Source: Methylomonas rhizoryzae (GTDB lineage Bacteria; Pseudomonadota; Gammaproteobacteria; Methylococcales; Methylomonadaceae). From it: a stretch of 64,000 bases of DNA. A program made the position numbers and the translations under genes. The stretch's first letter is position 1. The number at the start of each line of letters is the position of its first letter. Location of the stretch: contig NZ_CP043929.1 of NCBI RefSeq assembly GCF_008632455.1, positions 3,038,001-3,102,000 on the forward strand. Reading direction: 5' to 3'. This document shows, piece after piece, positions 52,814 through 61,691 of the stretch. The notes below the pieces were generated by a model. That model ran no database searches. It saw only the letters and a list, made by a program, of their open reading frames with translations, and had not been told where the DNA came from.

Positions 52814-55777
52814 ATGAAAAAAATTCTACTCAATTCATTGTATGTAATTGCAGTATTGTTTTCCGAGCCGGCGTTAACTGCACCTATAATTTCGCTGGAT
52901 CCACATCCTCAAAAAGTCCACCTGGGAGAAAATATTTTTATCACTATTAATGTATCTGGTTTGCAGTCGGGGGGAACAAATACTTTACTTGCTGCATTTA
53001 GCATGGATGTGCACTTTGATAGCGATATTTTTCAGTTCTTGCCGGGGCTTTCGTCATTCGGCAGCGGATTAGGTGATGTAGGCTTGGGCGAAGCATTGAT
53101 TGGAGCTTCATCTCCCGGCTCCGGAATATTAAGCTTATATGAACTGTCTTTACTGGAAGATAGTACCAGTAACTGTATTCTATGCACAGGCCCTTATTTG
53201 GAAGATTTACAAGGCAATAGTTTTACGTTGGCAAACTTGGCCTTCTATATGCCGTTTGACGCTAAATTTTCCGGCACAACAAGCATATTTTCGACTGCCA
53301 ATGTAATATTAAGCGATCCTTTCGGAAAGGAAATTACAAACTTCAGTAATCCAAGCACCGCCGTGTCGGTAGACGAACCGACAACTACACTATTGATAAT
53401 TATTGGCCTTATTTTAATTATTGGAAAAAATTATAAGCATGTTTTTTTTACAAAAGATAGCCGGCGCATCAGAAATTCGATTTTAATTGATATATGGTAT
53501 ATTAAGTATACAATTGGATTCTGTCTATTAGCAACAATACCACCAGCACCTGCCGATAATTGCCCGGTTAGTACGGTAAATGCTGTTAACGATTTAATTC
53601 AGGCAATTAATAGCGCCAATACAAGTAATGCTTGCCTAATAACTATTCAGAAAGGTAACTACCTAATTTCAGATTCCATAGAAACGGACTCAGGTGAAGA
53701 GATAGGCTTACCTGAAATCACTAGCAATATAACAATTCAAGGCGCAGGAACGGACGTCACAACAATTACAACAAATCTTCAAAATCTTAGAGCGATTAAT
53801 ATCGCAGAATCAGGAAATTTGACAATCAGAGATGTTAAATTAACCGGATTTATGGGGCATTCAGGAGCAGCAATTAATAACAAAGGCCAATTGACACTTT
53901 CAAATATTTTAATCTCCGACAATAGCAATGATGATAACGGTGGCGGCATTTACAACGAAAATAAATTAACTATCAATGACAGCATTTTCTCAAATAATAC
54001 TGCAAATTGCGGGGGAGGAATTTACTCAGCGAGTGGCAAAATGATAATTAGCAACACCAAGTTTGAAAGCAACACACTGGACGATGGAGATTGCGCCGGC
54101 GGCGCGATATTCAATAAAAATACTGATGCGACTTTAATAAAAGTCTTGATATTGGACAATTATAATCCATCAATACGATTTAATCCAGGATATGGAGGAG
54201 GAATATACAACGACGGTTCCATGACAATTATAGATGCAACGATTTCAAGAAATGATCAGGATAAAGGTGGAGGCATCTATAACGACGGAAAGCTTATACT
54301 AAATAACTCCACAGTTACAGATAATTTTGCCTCACACGGTGGCGGTATCTTTAACGATGGAAATTTAACTATGCTAAATACTACTGTCAGCAAGAATATC
54401 GCTTCGGGCGGCAGTGGTGGCGGGATTGCAAACCTAAATACGGTGTTAATTAATAATGGCACTATTGCTCAAAATCAATGTATAGATTGCAATAATGATG
54501 ATTCATCGCCGTTCCCCCTACCTGGAGGCGGGATTGCGAACAGAGATGAGGGCGTTCAAGTTAAAAACACGATTATTTCAAGCAACACAAGCGATACCGG
54601 TTCAACCGGCAACTGTAGCGCACCGATCATATCCAATGGCTATAATTTGGATAGTGATGGAACTTGTGACCTAAATCAGCCGGGCGATATTGCAAACCAG
54701 GATGCCAAATTGGGGCTGCTACAAGATAACATGGGGCCTACGTTTACTCACGCGTTATTGGATGGCAGTCCCGCAATCGATGCAGGCGACAACAACGGCT
54801 GTCCTTCCAGAGATCAGAGAGGGGCAATTCGCCCGCAAGATGGTGACGGGGACCACGAAGTCAAATGCGATATTGGCGCTTACGAAGCCGGAGTCTTGAC
54901 CGATCTTGACAAGGTTCAAGTCAATGGCGACGCAAACAAGGATTTACCCTTTATCCGCTTGACCAGCGATGAGCCGTCCAAAGCAGGTAGCGCGTTCTTG
55001 CCTACGGTCTTTGCCCTGACTCCGACTTCAGTCATACACACCCGGTTTTCATTTCAAATCGGCGGCATATATTCCGACGGTCCTCTGGGATCGGATGGCT
55101 TAGCCTTTGTCATGCACAATGACCCGCGCGGACCTACCGCCGTGGGAAATAGCGGGGAAGGCTTAGGTTTCGGAATTAACGAAACCGGAGATAATCCCGT
55201 CAATCCGATAGCGCCAAGCATCGCCATAGAGTTTGATACGCACCGGAATGCCTTTCCACTTCATTTTTCGCCCGATCCGGACGACAACCACATTGCTCTG
55301 ATCAACAACGGCGAGATATTCAATCATCTTGCTTATGACACGCCCGCTTTATCGCTTAACGACGGCTCCATCCGTTATGTGTGGCTCGATTACGTTGGAG
55401 TAAGCAAGCACCTTGAAGTGTTTATGGCCGCAAGCGAAGTTAAACCTGCCGCTCCAATCATTTCAACTACTGTCGATTTGTCGTCCAGCCTGGGAAATAA
55501 AGTCTATTTCGGCTTTACTGCAGGAACCGGAGGTGGATTTAATCGCCATGACATTCTTTCCTGGAAGTTAAACTTCGTTTTTTCGCCCGCTATAGGCGAT
55601 TTCAATGGCGATAGCTGCGTCGATCAAGCCGACTTAATAACTTTATTGGCAGTTATCAACGGTACCGGAAACAAACCATTAACTTACGATTTAAACGGCG
55701 ATGGCAAAGTGAATATTGCCGATTCGCGTAAGCTGGTGACCTTGTTCACTAGACCGCGTGGTAACGCTTGTTTTTAA
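52814..55777 (+). CDS. Fusion: cohesin-like PEP-CTERM module plus beta-helix/L-type lectin/dockerin
   Basis: 987 residues in one frame. The signal peptide ends near residue 22. A cohesin-like domain spans about 23-180 (VHLGENIFITINVSGL, AAFSMDVHFDS, FTLANLAFYM). Then comes a PEP-CTERM-like tail inside the protein: DEP at 187-189, a hydrophobic span to about 205, KNYKH. A second export-signal-like segment (about 221-247, FCLLATIPPAPA) opens the rest: parallel beta-helix repeats (about 280-690, GGGIYNDG-type rungs), an L-type lectin-like domain (about 700-925, GLAFVMH, IAIEFDTHRN) and a dockerin (927-987, YDLNGDGKVNIADSR). An internal sorting tail followed by a second signal suggests two genes joined. 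GGAGG is 5 nt before the ATG. Confidence 0.8.
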   Translation: MKKILLNSLYVIAVLFSEPALTAPIISLDPHPQKVHLGENIFITINVSGLQSGGTNTLLAAFSMDVHFDSDIFQFLPGLSSFGSGLGDVGLGEALIGASSPGSGILSLYELSLLEDSTSNCILCTGPYLEDLQGNSFTLANLAFYMPFDAKFSGTTSIFSTANVILSDPFGKEITNFSNPSTAVSVDEPTTTLLIIIGLILIIGKNYKHVFFTKDSRRIRNSILIDIWYIKYTIGFCLLATIPPAPADNCPVSTVNAVNDLIQAINSANTSNACLITIQKGNYLISDSIETDSGEEIGLPEITSNITIQGAGTDVTTITTNLQNLRAINIAESGNLTIRDVKLTGFMGHSGAAINNKGQLTLSNILISDNSNDDNGGGIYNENKLTINDSIFSNNTANCGGGIYSASGKMIISNTKFESNTLDDGDCAGGAIFNKNTDATLIKVLILDNYNPSIRFNPGYGGGIYNDGSMTIIDATISRNDQDKGGGIYNDGKLILNNSTVTDNFASHGGGIFNDGNLTMLNTTVSKNIASGGSGGGIANLNTVLINNGTIAQNQCIDCNNDDSSPFPLPGGGIANRDEGVQVKNTIISSNTSDTGSTGNCSAPIISNGYNLDSDGTCDLNQPGDIANQDAKLGLLQDNMGPTFTHALLDGSPAIDAGDNNGCPSRDQRGAIRPQDGDGDHEVKCDIGAYEAGVLTDLDKVQVNGDANKDLPFIRLTSDEPSKAGSAFLPTVFALTPTSVIHTRFSFQIGGIYSDGPLGSDGLAFVMHNDPRGPTAVGNSGEGLGFGINETGDNPVNPIAPSIAIEFDTHRNAFPLHFSPDPDDNHIALINNGEIFNHLAYDTPALSLNDGSIRYVWLDYVGVSKHLEVFMAASEVKPAAPIISTTVDLSSSLGNKVYFGFTAGTGGGFNRHDILSWKLNFVFSPAIGDFNGDSCVDQADLITLLAVINGTGNKPLTYDLNGDGKVNIADSRKLVTLFTRPRGNACF
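53442..53449 (+). other. Run of eight T at the junction of the fused gene
   Basis: The homopolymer follows codon 209. With one more T the frame would read KHVFFYKR and stop at once (TAG), giving a textbook PEP-CTERM basic tail. With eight T the frame continues into the second module. No ATG, GTG or TTG in the continuing frame between here and the second signal could start it separately. Confidence 0.7.
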
Positions 55778-55794
55778 GATTAAAGTGAAACAAT

Positions 55795-55814
55795 CCCCTT
55801 CCCCAAAGAAGGGG
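55795..55814 (+). terminator. Hairpin after the fusion gene
   Basis: CCCCTTC pairs with GAAGGGG over a 6-nt loop, 18 bp behind the stop codon. There is no T-run after it. Plausible terminator. Confidence 0.5.
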
Positions 55815-56640
55815 ACGAATCCCCCCCGGTTTCCCTATGGCGCAAGGCAGAGAAAACCGTAAGACAGTATTCCCCGGAAATTGGGAAATACGCGGTCCGC
55901 AGGATGCGAGAACATCAAAAGGAATAGACAGCGATTCAATCTATCCCGGTTAAGTCCGATTCCTTGACTCTCAGACCCCGTCAGCCGGGCAAGCAAGCTC
56001 CGGCCAATTCCGAATCGGCACGAATCAGAACGTAGGAGTGCGGGCATCGCAAATTACGCCAAGCAAACAAGATTTACGCCGGGGCTGCAAGGCCCCGTGC
56101 TTGGAGCGCTTACGAAATTCCAGACACTTCAGCATCATAGAACGGATGAAACGCGACTGAGCCGTCGGATTCAAATCTACCTTAAACCGGGTTTGACTAT
56201 CCCACCGGAATACCCGTTGCTTTGTTAAGCCGCCTCTGCGACAACTTGACGCAGAGGCGCGAAGTTCGCGCGGGATAATGTAAACTTTTCCTCATCATTA
56301 TTACGTTACAATCCCGAACTACAGATAACGTATGGATGCGAGCACTCAAAGTTTTACAGACATTCGCACCTCGGCATTTCAGCTTTTTTCCTTGTCACCT
56401 AACCGCTCTATCGAACGATGCTTTTGACTCGCGACCTGCGTTTCTTCTATAAAGTGCGTTCGATCAAATAAAGCGGCAACCGTTAATGGGACAATCGTTG
56501 AAGCCACGCGGGCGATTCGTTGCTTACAAGCCGATTTAACCGACAAGAGTATTTAAGCGAGTAGTTTGAATTCGATTCATGCTTTAAATCAGGAATATTT
56601 CAGGACGTTTCTCACCTAACCCCCAGCAAATGGAATCACG
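55815..56640. other. Long intergenic region before the EPS locus
   Basis: 826 bp without a supported gene. A CGGGGC/GCCCCG hairpin is at 56090-56107. Short frames here lack ribosome-binding sites and domain character. The promoter of the TPR gene should lie in the right half. Confidence 0.45.
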
Positions 56641-59046
56641 ATGTACATGAATGATAAAAAATCCGTTTTCAGAAATTTAGGAATCGCCGTATTAAGCGTG
56701 GGTATAGTAGCCTGTAACGGCGCCGAAGAGCGCAAAGCGAAGTACATGGAGGAAGGCAGACAGCTATTCCAAGCCGGCGATTACGAGAAAGCCCAATTGG
56801 CTTTCAAGAACGTGCTGCAAATCGATCCGAAAAATTGGGAAGGCCATTTCCAAATGGCGGAAACCTTGAGCAAACAAGGCAAAATCGAAAACGCCTTCCG
56901 CGAGTACAACACCATTGTGCAAAACGACGAAAATCACGTGATGGCGCGGATTCGGGTTGGACAATTACTGTTGCTGAACCGGGCATTGCCGGACGCCGAG
57001 AAAATGACCGACGAAGCCTTGAGCAAAGCGCCTGACAACGTGGAAGCTTTGGTGTTAAAGGCCGGCATTCAATTGGCAAAAAACGAAACGGGCAATTCTG
57101 CCGCAACAATCGACAAAGCCTTGCAACTCAGCCCGGACGACGTCTCGGCATTGTTGATGAAAACCTCGGTGTTGTTGAAATCCGGCTCGGACCAGCAGGC
57201 TATAGACCTAATGCAGCAAGCCGTGGAAAAACACGCCGACAACATTCCGCTCCGTTCGATGCTGGTCAATATTTATGCAAAAAATCAGCGTAATCCGGAA
57301 GCTGAGGAACAATTAAAACAGATTTTGCTGCTTCAACCCAACGAGGTGCAACATTACAAAAATTTGGCGCTGTTTCAAGTCCGCACCAATCAATTGGATG
57401 CCGCCGAAGCCAGCTTAAGAGAAGCAGTGCAAAAATTACCGGAAAACGAAAACGCCCGGAACAATTTATTAGACTTTTTGGTGGAAAAGCGTGGGGCGGA
57501 AGTTGCAATTTCCGAACTGCTACCGATGATTGCCGCCAAACCCGACGCCTATAGCTTGAAATTCAAGCTGGCTTCGCTGTATTTGACCGGTAAAGACGCA
57601 GAAAAAGCCGAACAAACGCTGAAAGAAATCGTCGAGCAAGACAAGCTGGGGCCGAACGGCATCAGCGCTCGCAATAAAATCGCGTCCTTATATATGTTGA
57701 CCAAACGCGGCGACGAGGCCAAAGCCCTGGTTAAAGAGGTTTTAGACGCCAATCCAAGAGATGCGGAAGGTTTAACCTTACGCGGGCAATTCGCGTTAGC
57801 CGAAAACAAAACCCCGGAAGCCATCGCCGATTTCCGTTCGGTGTTGGTTGACCAGCCCAACAATCTCAACGTGTTAAAGCTATTGGCAGCCGCGCACTTG
57901 CGTAACGAAGAACCGGAGCTGGCCAAAGAGCAAATGGAAAAAGTGGTTTCCCTGGCCCCGGGAGACGAAATAGCCAGGCTGGATTTAGTCAATTTGCACA
58001 TGAAAGCCGGCAAGGAAGAGCAAGCCAGACAACAACTGGAAGCGTTGTTGAAAGTCAAACCGGACAGCAAGAAAGGCCTGGAAACGCTGTTCAAACTGGA
58101 AGTAGCCAAAAAACAATGGAGTAACGCTCAATCGGCGGCCGCGCGGATCGTGGAAGCCTTCCCGAACGAAGCTACCGGCAACTACATGTCGGCCCTCGCC
58201 TATCAAGCCGAAGGCAAATTGGACAATGCCATTGACAAATTCAAACAGGCGTTGAGTCAAAAACCGGATGCCATAGAACCCCTAACGGAGTTGACCAAAA
58301 CGTATTTGGCGCAAAAACAGGCAGCGAAAGCCGTAGCGGAATTGCAGCAGGTCATTAAAGCCTATCCGAATCACTTCATTGCCTATAACCTGTTGGGCGG
58401 CGTCTATTTAGCGGATCAAAAGCTTGCCGATGCCAAAGCCGCATTTGTAAAAGCCCGCGACCTAAAGTCCGACTGGTTCAGCCCTTATCGGAATTTAGCG
58501 TTGGTTGCGTTAATGCAAAAGAATAAAACCGACGCCATCAAAGCCTACGAGCAAGGCATAGAAAAAACCAACGGTGCCTTGGAATTGGTGGAAGACCTGG
58601 CCAGACTGTATCACGGGGCCGGGGAACACGACAAAGTATTGGCCTTGTACGAAGCCTCCTATCAAAAACATCCCAATTCGGCAGTCGCGGTAAACAATCT
58701 GGCCAGTTACCTTTCCGACTACGCCAATACGCCGGAAAATCTGCAACGCGCTGCAGGGTTAGCCGAACCATTGGCCAAATCCAACAACGCCAGCTTTTTG
58801 GATACCGTGGGCTGGATAGCTTATCAACAAGGCAAACTCGAAGAAGCGAAAGCGCATTTGCGTAAATCGCTGGAATTGGAACCTAACCTACCGATTACCA
58901 ACTATCACATGGGCATGGTTTACGTTAAGGAAAATGCCGTTACCGAGGCCAAAACGTATTTCGAGAAAGCCACGGAAGCTAAAGGCAACTTCGAAGGCAA
59001 AGAGCAAGCCAAGCAAATGCTGGATAAATTGGCTCAAGGTCAGTAA
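56641..59046 (+). CDS. prsT: TPR-repeat lipoprotein, PEP-CTERM/XrtA system PrsT-like
   Basis: 801-residue protein with an N-terminal lipoprotein-type signal (GIAVLSVGIVACNG, Cys near residue 25). The rest is tandem tetratricopeptide repeats, for example GRQLFQAGDYEKAQLAFKNV and AIDKFKQALSQKPDAIEPL, through to the end. PrsT proteins accompany exosortase/EPS loci and are thought to help secretion or assembly of EPS or its proteins at the outer envelope. The start could be either of two ATGs 6 nt apart. It converges on the EPS export operon. The exosortase gene itself is not in the window. Confidence 0.88.
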   Translation: MYMNDKKSVFRNLGIAVLSVGIVACNGAEERKAKYMEEGRQLFQAGDYEKAQLAFKNVLQIDPKNWEGHFQMAETLSKQGKIENAFREYNTIVQNDENHVMARIRVGQLLLLNRALPDAEKMTDEALSKAPDNVEALVLKAGIQLAKNETGNSAATIDKALQLSPDDVSALLMKTSVLLKSGSDQQAIDLMQQAVEKHADNIPLRSMLVNIYAKNQRNPEAEEQLKQILLLQPNEVQHYKNLALFQVRTNQLDAAEASLREAVQKLPENENARNNLLDFLVEKRGAEVAISELLPMIAAKPDAYSLKFKLASLYLTGKDAEKAEQTLKEIVEQDKLGPNGISARNKIASLYMLTKRGDEAKALVKEVLDANPRDAEGLTLRGQFALAENKTPEAIADFRSVLVDQPNNLNVLKLLAAAHLRNEEPELAKEQMEKVVSLAPGDEIARLDLVNLHMKAGKEEQARQQLEALLKVKPDSKKGLETLFKLEVAKKQWSNAQSAAARIVEAFPNEATGNYMSALAYQAEGKLDNAIDKFKQALSQKPDAIEPLTELTKTYLAQKQAAKAVAELQQVIKAYPNHFIAYNLLGGVYLADQKLADAKAAFVKARDLKSDWFSPYRNLALVALMQKNKTDAIKAYEQGIEKTNGALELVEDLARLYHGAGEHDKVLALYEASYQKHPNSAVAVNNLASYLSDYANTPENLQRAAGLAEPLAKSNNASFLDTVGWIAYQQGKLEEAKAHLRKSLELEPNLPITNYHMGMVYVKENAVTEAKTYFEKATEAKGNFEGKEQAKQMLDKLAQGQ

Positions 59047-59083
59047 GGATAACCGGAATGCCCCCATCCGGCGGATACGCCAT

Positions 59084-59115
59084 AAGCCGCCGGAGCGGGT
59101 TCGCACCGGCGGCTT
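59084..59115. terminator. Bidirectional hairpin between PrsT gene and EPS operon
   Basis: A perfect 10-bp stem AAGCCGCCGG/CCGGCGGCTT with a 12-nt loop lies midway between convergent genes. It is followed by TGG rather than a T-run. Likely terminator for both. Confidence 0.65.
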
Positions 59116-59154
59116 GGTCAAAGTTGATTAAGCCGGGTCAGGCAAAACCCGATT

Positions 59155-59931
59155 TTATTCGAACGGAATTTTCTTATCGGTCGCTTTGTTGAATACGGTG
59201 CCGAGAATATTGCAATCTTTCAGCAAACCGGCGGCGTGTTTTAGCTCCTCGGTTTTAGTTTTACCCTCTTCGACCACCAACAGTACGCAATCGACGTAAG
59301 GGGCGAATCCCAAGGTATCGTCGTGAGACAACAGCGGCGGCATGTCGAAAATGATGGTGCGCGACGGATAACGGCTTTTCAGCTCCTCCACCAAGCGCAC
59401 CATTTTCGGCGAATGCAGCATTTCTGTGGAATTAAACAAAGGCTTACCGGCCGGTAGCACTACCAAACGCTCGATGCCCGGATTGATCAAGATTTCGCTC
59501 AATTCCTTATCGTGCAGCAAATAATCGCCCAAGCCGGTTTGAGCGGATAAGCCGAATAACTTGCCGACACCCGGATCGACGAAATTCGCGTCGACCAACA
59601 ACGCCGTTCTATCCAGCTCCATCGCAATACTGATGGCCAAATTGACCGCAGTCAGGGTGTTGCCGCTGGTGCTATGGGTACTGGTAATAGCCAGTGTTTT
59701 CCATTCCATAGCATCCATGCTTTGCAAGCAACGGGTACGCAACATTCGAAACGATTCCAGCCATTTGCCCGGCGGGAAAGCGGAAATGATCCGATTCTCT
59801 TTTAACAATGCGTGCTCAGACGTCTGCACGCGAGTTTGTTTATAGGCCACGCTCAATCCGTCTTGCGTCGACGGACTTGTCGGCATGATTGGTGCAGTGG
59901 ATTTTTCCGCAAATTTTTCTAAGGAACTCAT
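59155..59931 (-). CDS. XrtA-type EPS tyrosine-kinase-like ATPase, Walker A lysine missing
   Basis: 258-residue member of the BY-kinase/CpsD family in its PEP-CTERM-locus form. It should partner the chain-length protein encoded just upstream to set EPS length. The fold is clear (LESFRMLRTRCLQS, LLVDANFVDPGVGKLFGL, IIFDMPPLLSHDD). However, the Walker A reads SGNTLTAVNLA where GKT/GKS is expected, so the ATP-contacting lysine is Asn. The Walker A' has DAN for DAD. The C-terminal tyrosine cluster is also absent. It may be an inactive regulatory pseudokinase. It is 16 nt behind the chain-length gene. Confidence 0.83.
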   Translation of the reverse strand: MSSLEKFAEKSTAPIMPTSPSTQDGLSVAYKQTRVQTSEHALLKENRIISAFPPGKWLESFRMLRTRCLQSMDAMEWKTLAITSTHSTSGNTLTAVNLAISIAMELDRTALLVDANFVDPGVGKLFGLSAQTGLGDYLLHDKELSEILINPGIERLVVLPAGKPLFNSTEMLHSPKMVRLVEELKSRYPSRTIIFDMPPLLSHDDTLGFAPYVDCVLLVVEEGKTKTEELKHAAGLLKDCNILGTVFNKATDKKIPFE

Positions 59932-59947
59932 AATTAATCTCGTCGCT

Positions 59948-61690
59948 TTATAAGCCGGCTACCCGTAGCAGTTTGTACCAAAACACGTCCAACGGCATGA
60001 ACAGAAAATGAAATAGCAAAGCGGCAATCAATGCCGAAACACCGGCTCCTATCAATATTAGTTGCTGACGTTTGCGATATTGCTCGCGCTCCGCACTACT
60101 TTCCAAGTACGGAATAGTCGCTAAAGGCGCAGTCCCCATAATCATCAGAATGTTTTTCTCGCTGTGGATACTGGAATCCACGACCTCCACCAACATCACC
60201 GAACCTATCCCGCAAGCCACGGAAAGTATCACGCCCAGCAACAAAATCGCCAGGCGATTCGGACTAACCGGCTGCAAAGGCTCTTGCGGCGGATCGATCA
60301 GGGTGAAACGCTCGCCTTTCTTTTCCAGCTCCAACTGCTGGGAAATTTGGGCTTCCATCTCCCTGGCACTGACTTCTTGATACCTTTGATTGGTGTTGTT
60401 CAACTCCTGCACCATGTCCATATAGTCTTTTTCGACCAATGGGCCTTGCATCAGATTATTGCGTAATTCGTTGATCTTCTTTTTCACCTCTTCGCGGGTA
60501 AAGCCCAAGGATTTAATATCCGTGTTGACGCCTTCCAATTGCGCTTTAAGGGTAATGTAGGCAGGGTTATCCGGTTCCAAATCAACCGCAGCATACTCGC
60601 TGGGTTTACTATCAACTAAAGTCTGTTGCAAAGCATTGATCTCTTTTTGCAATTTTTGTATATCCGGATGTTTTTCGGAGTATTGCTTCAACATCTGCGC
60701 CAATTGCGCCTTTTTATCGATGACTTCGGCATTGATTTTATTCGCGTCCAGGTTGGAACCGATTTCTTTTTGTAAGGATTCGATTTCCCGTTTAGTCTTC
60801 ACCACGTCCGGGTGGCTGTCCGAATATCGGGCCACCATCGAAGGGTATTGAGACTGCAACTCCTTCAATCGATCCCGCATCCCGAAAACCCGGCTGCCGG
60901 CGGCATTGACCGACATCGCGTTCGGGTCGATCTGCGCTAATTGGCCTTCCAGGTAGAAGCGCCGCTCCTGCGCCGAACGCTCCTGACTATCCAAACTCAA
61001 CAGTTGATTGTTTAAGGCAGTCAGCTCCTGCATGTTGAGTTGATTGACCTCGGGCAATTGGCGCAAATGCTTTTCCTTGAATCCGGCCAGATCGGCTTGC
61101 AGCTGTTGAATTTTGGCTTTCAACCGCCGCGCTTCTTCGCTCAAAAACAACGCGGCATTTTCGGCCGACTCGGTTCTGGACTTGATGTTTTCTTTCAAGA
61201 ACAGCGAAGTCAATTCATTCGCCACTTTTTGCGCTAAATTGGGCGATTTATCGTCGAACGACAAAATAAAAGCGATGGTCGCTTTAGTCGGAACGCCTCT
61301 GCGCGGGTCTATCACGTCCGCGCTGATATTTTCCACACTAATGCTTTCCCGCATTTTTTCGAGTATCACTTCTTCGGTCTTGGTCTGCCTGTCGTCGGCG
61401 TAGAGATCGTATTTTTTGATGATGTCGGTCAAATTGGCCCTGGACATAATGCGCTGGCTAATCACCTGTATCCTTTGATCGGCAAAGGTAGTGACGGTGG
61501 ATTTGACCAAATCGGAGGGAATTTCCTGTTCCTCGATCAAAATAGTCGCGGTAGAGCGGTAAACCGACGGCAAGGCCACCGCCAAAATGATGCTCAGCAG
61601 CACGAGAACAACGGTAGGAATGATTAGGTATTTTCGGCGTTTTTTGACGATTTTCAGATAGTCCTTAACATCGAGTACTTGAGTTTCCAC
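59948..61690 (-). CDS. EPS chain-length determinant (Wzz/PCP type), XrtA system
   Basis: 580-residue polysaccharide co-polymerase. The N-terminus has the Wzz domain (VKDYLKIVKKRRKYLIIPT, first membrane span about 22-44). A long periplasmic coiled-coil region covers about 160-460. A second span near 490 is preceded by the proline-rich DPPQEPLQPVSPNR, and an extra hydrophobic segment lies at about 548-566. The tandem coiled-coil length is typical of PEP-CTERM-locus members. It controls polymer length together with the adjacent kinase-like protein. It is one nucleotide from the barrel gene's end. Confidence 0.9.
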   Translation of the reverse strand: METQVLDVKDYLKIVKKRRKYLIIPTVVLVLLSIILAVALPSVYRSTATILIEEQEIPSDLVKSTVTTFADQRIQVISQRIMSRANLTDIIKKYDLYADDRQTKTEEVILEKMRESISVENISADVIDPRRGVPTKATIAFILSFDDKSPNLAQKVANELTSLFLKENIKSRTESAENAALFLSEEARRLKAKIQQLQADLAGFKEKHLRQLPEVNQLNMQELTALNNQLLSLDSQERSAQERRFYLEGQLAQIDPNAMSVNAAGSRVFGMRDRLKELQSQYPSMVARYSDSHPDVVKTKREIESLQKEIGSNLDANKINAEVIDKKAQLAQMLKQYSEKHPDIQKLQKEINALQQTLVDSKPSEYAAVDLEPDNPAYITLKAQLEGVNTDIKSLGFTREEVKKKINELRNNLMQGPLVEKDYMDMVQELNNTNQRYQEVSAREMEAQISQQLELEKKGERFTLIDPPQEPLQPVSPNRLAILLLGVILSVACGIGSVMLVEVVDSSIHSEKNILMIMGTAPLATIPYLESSAEREQYRKRQQLILIGAGVSALIAALLFHFLFMPLDVFWYKLLRVAGL

Positions 61691-61691
61691 G

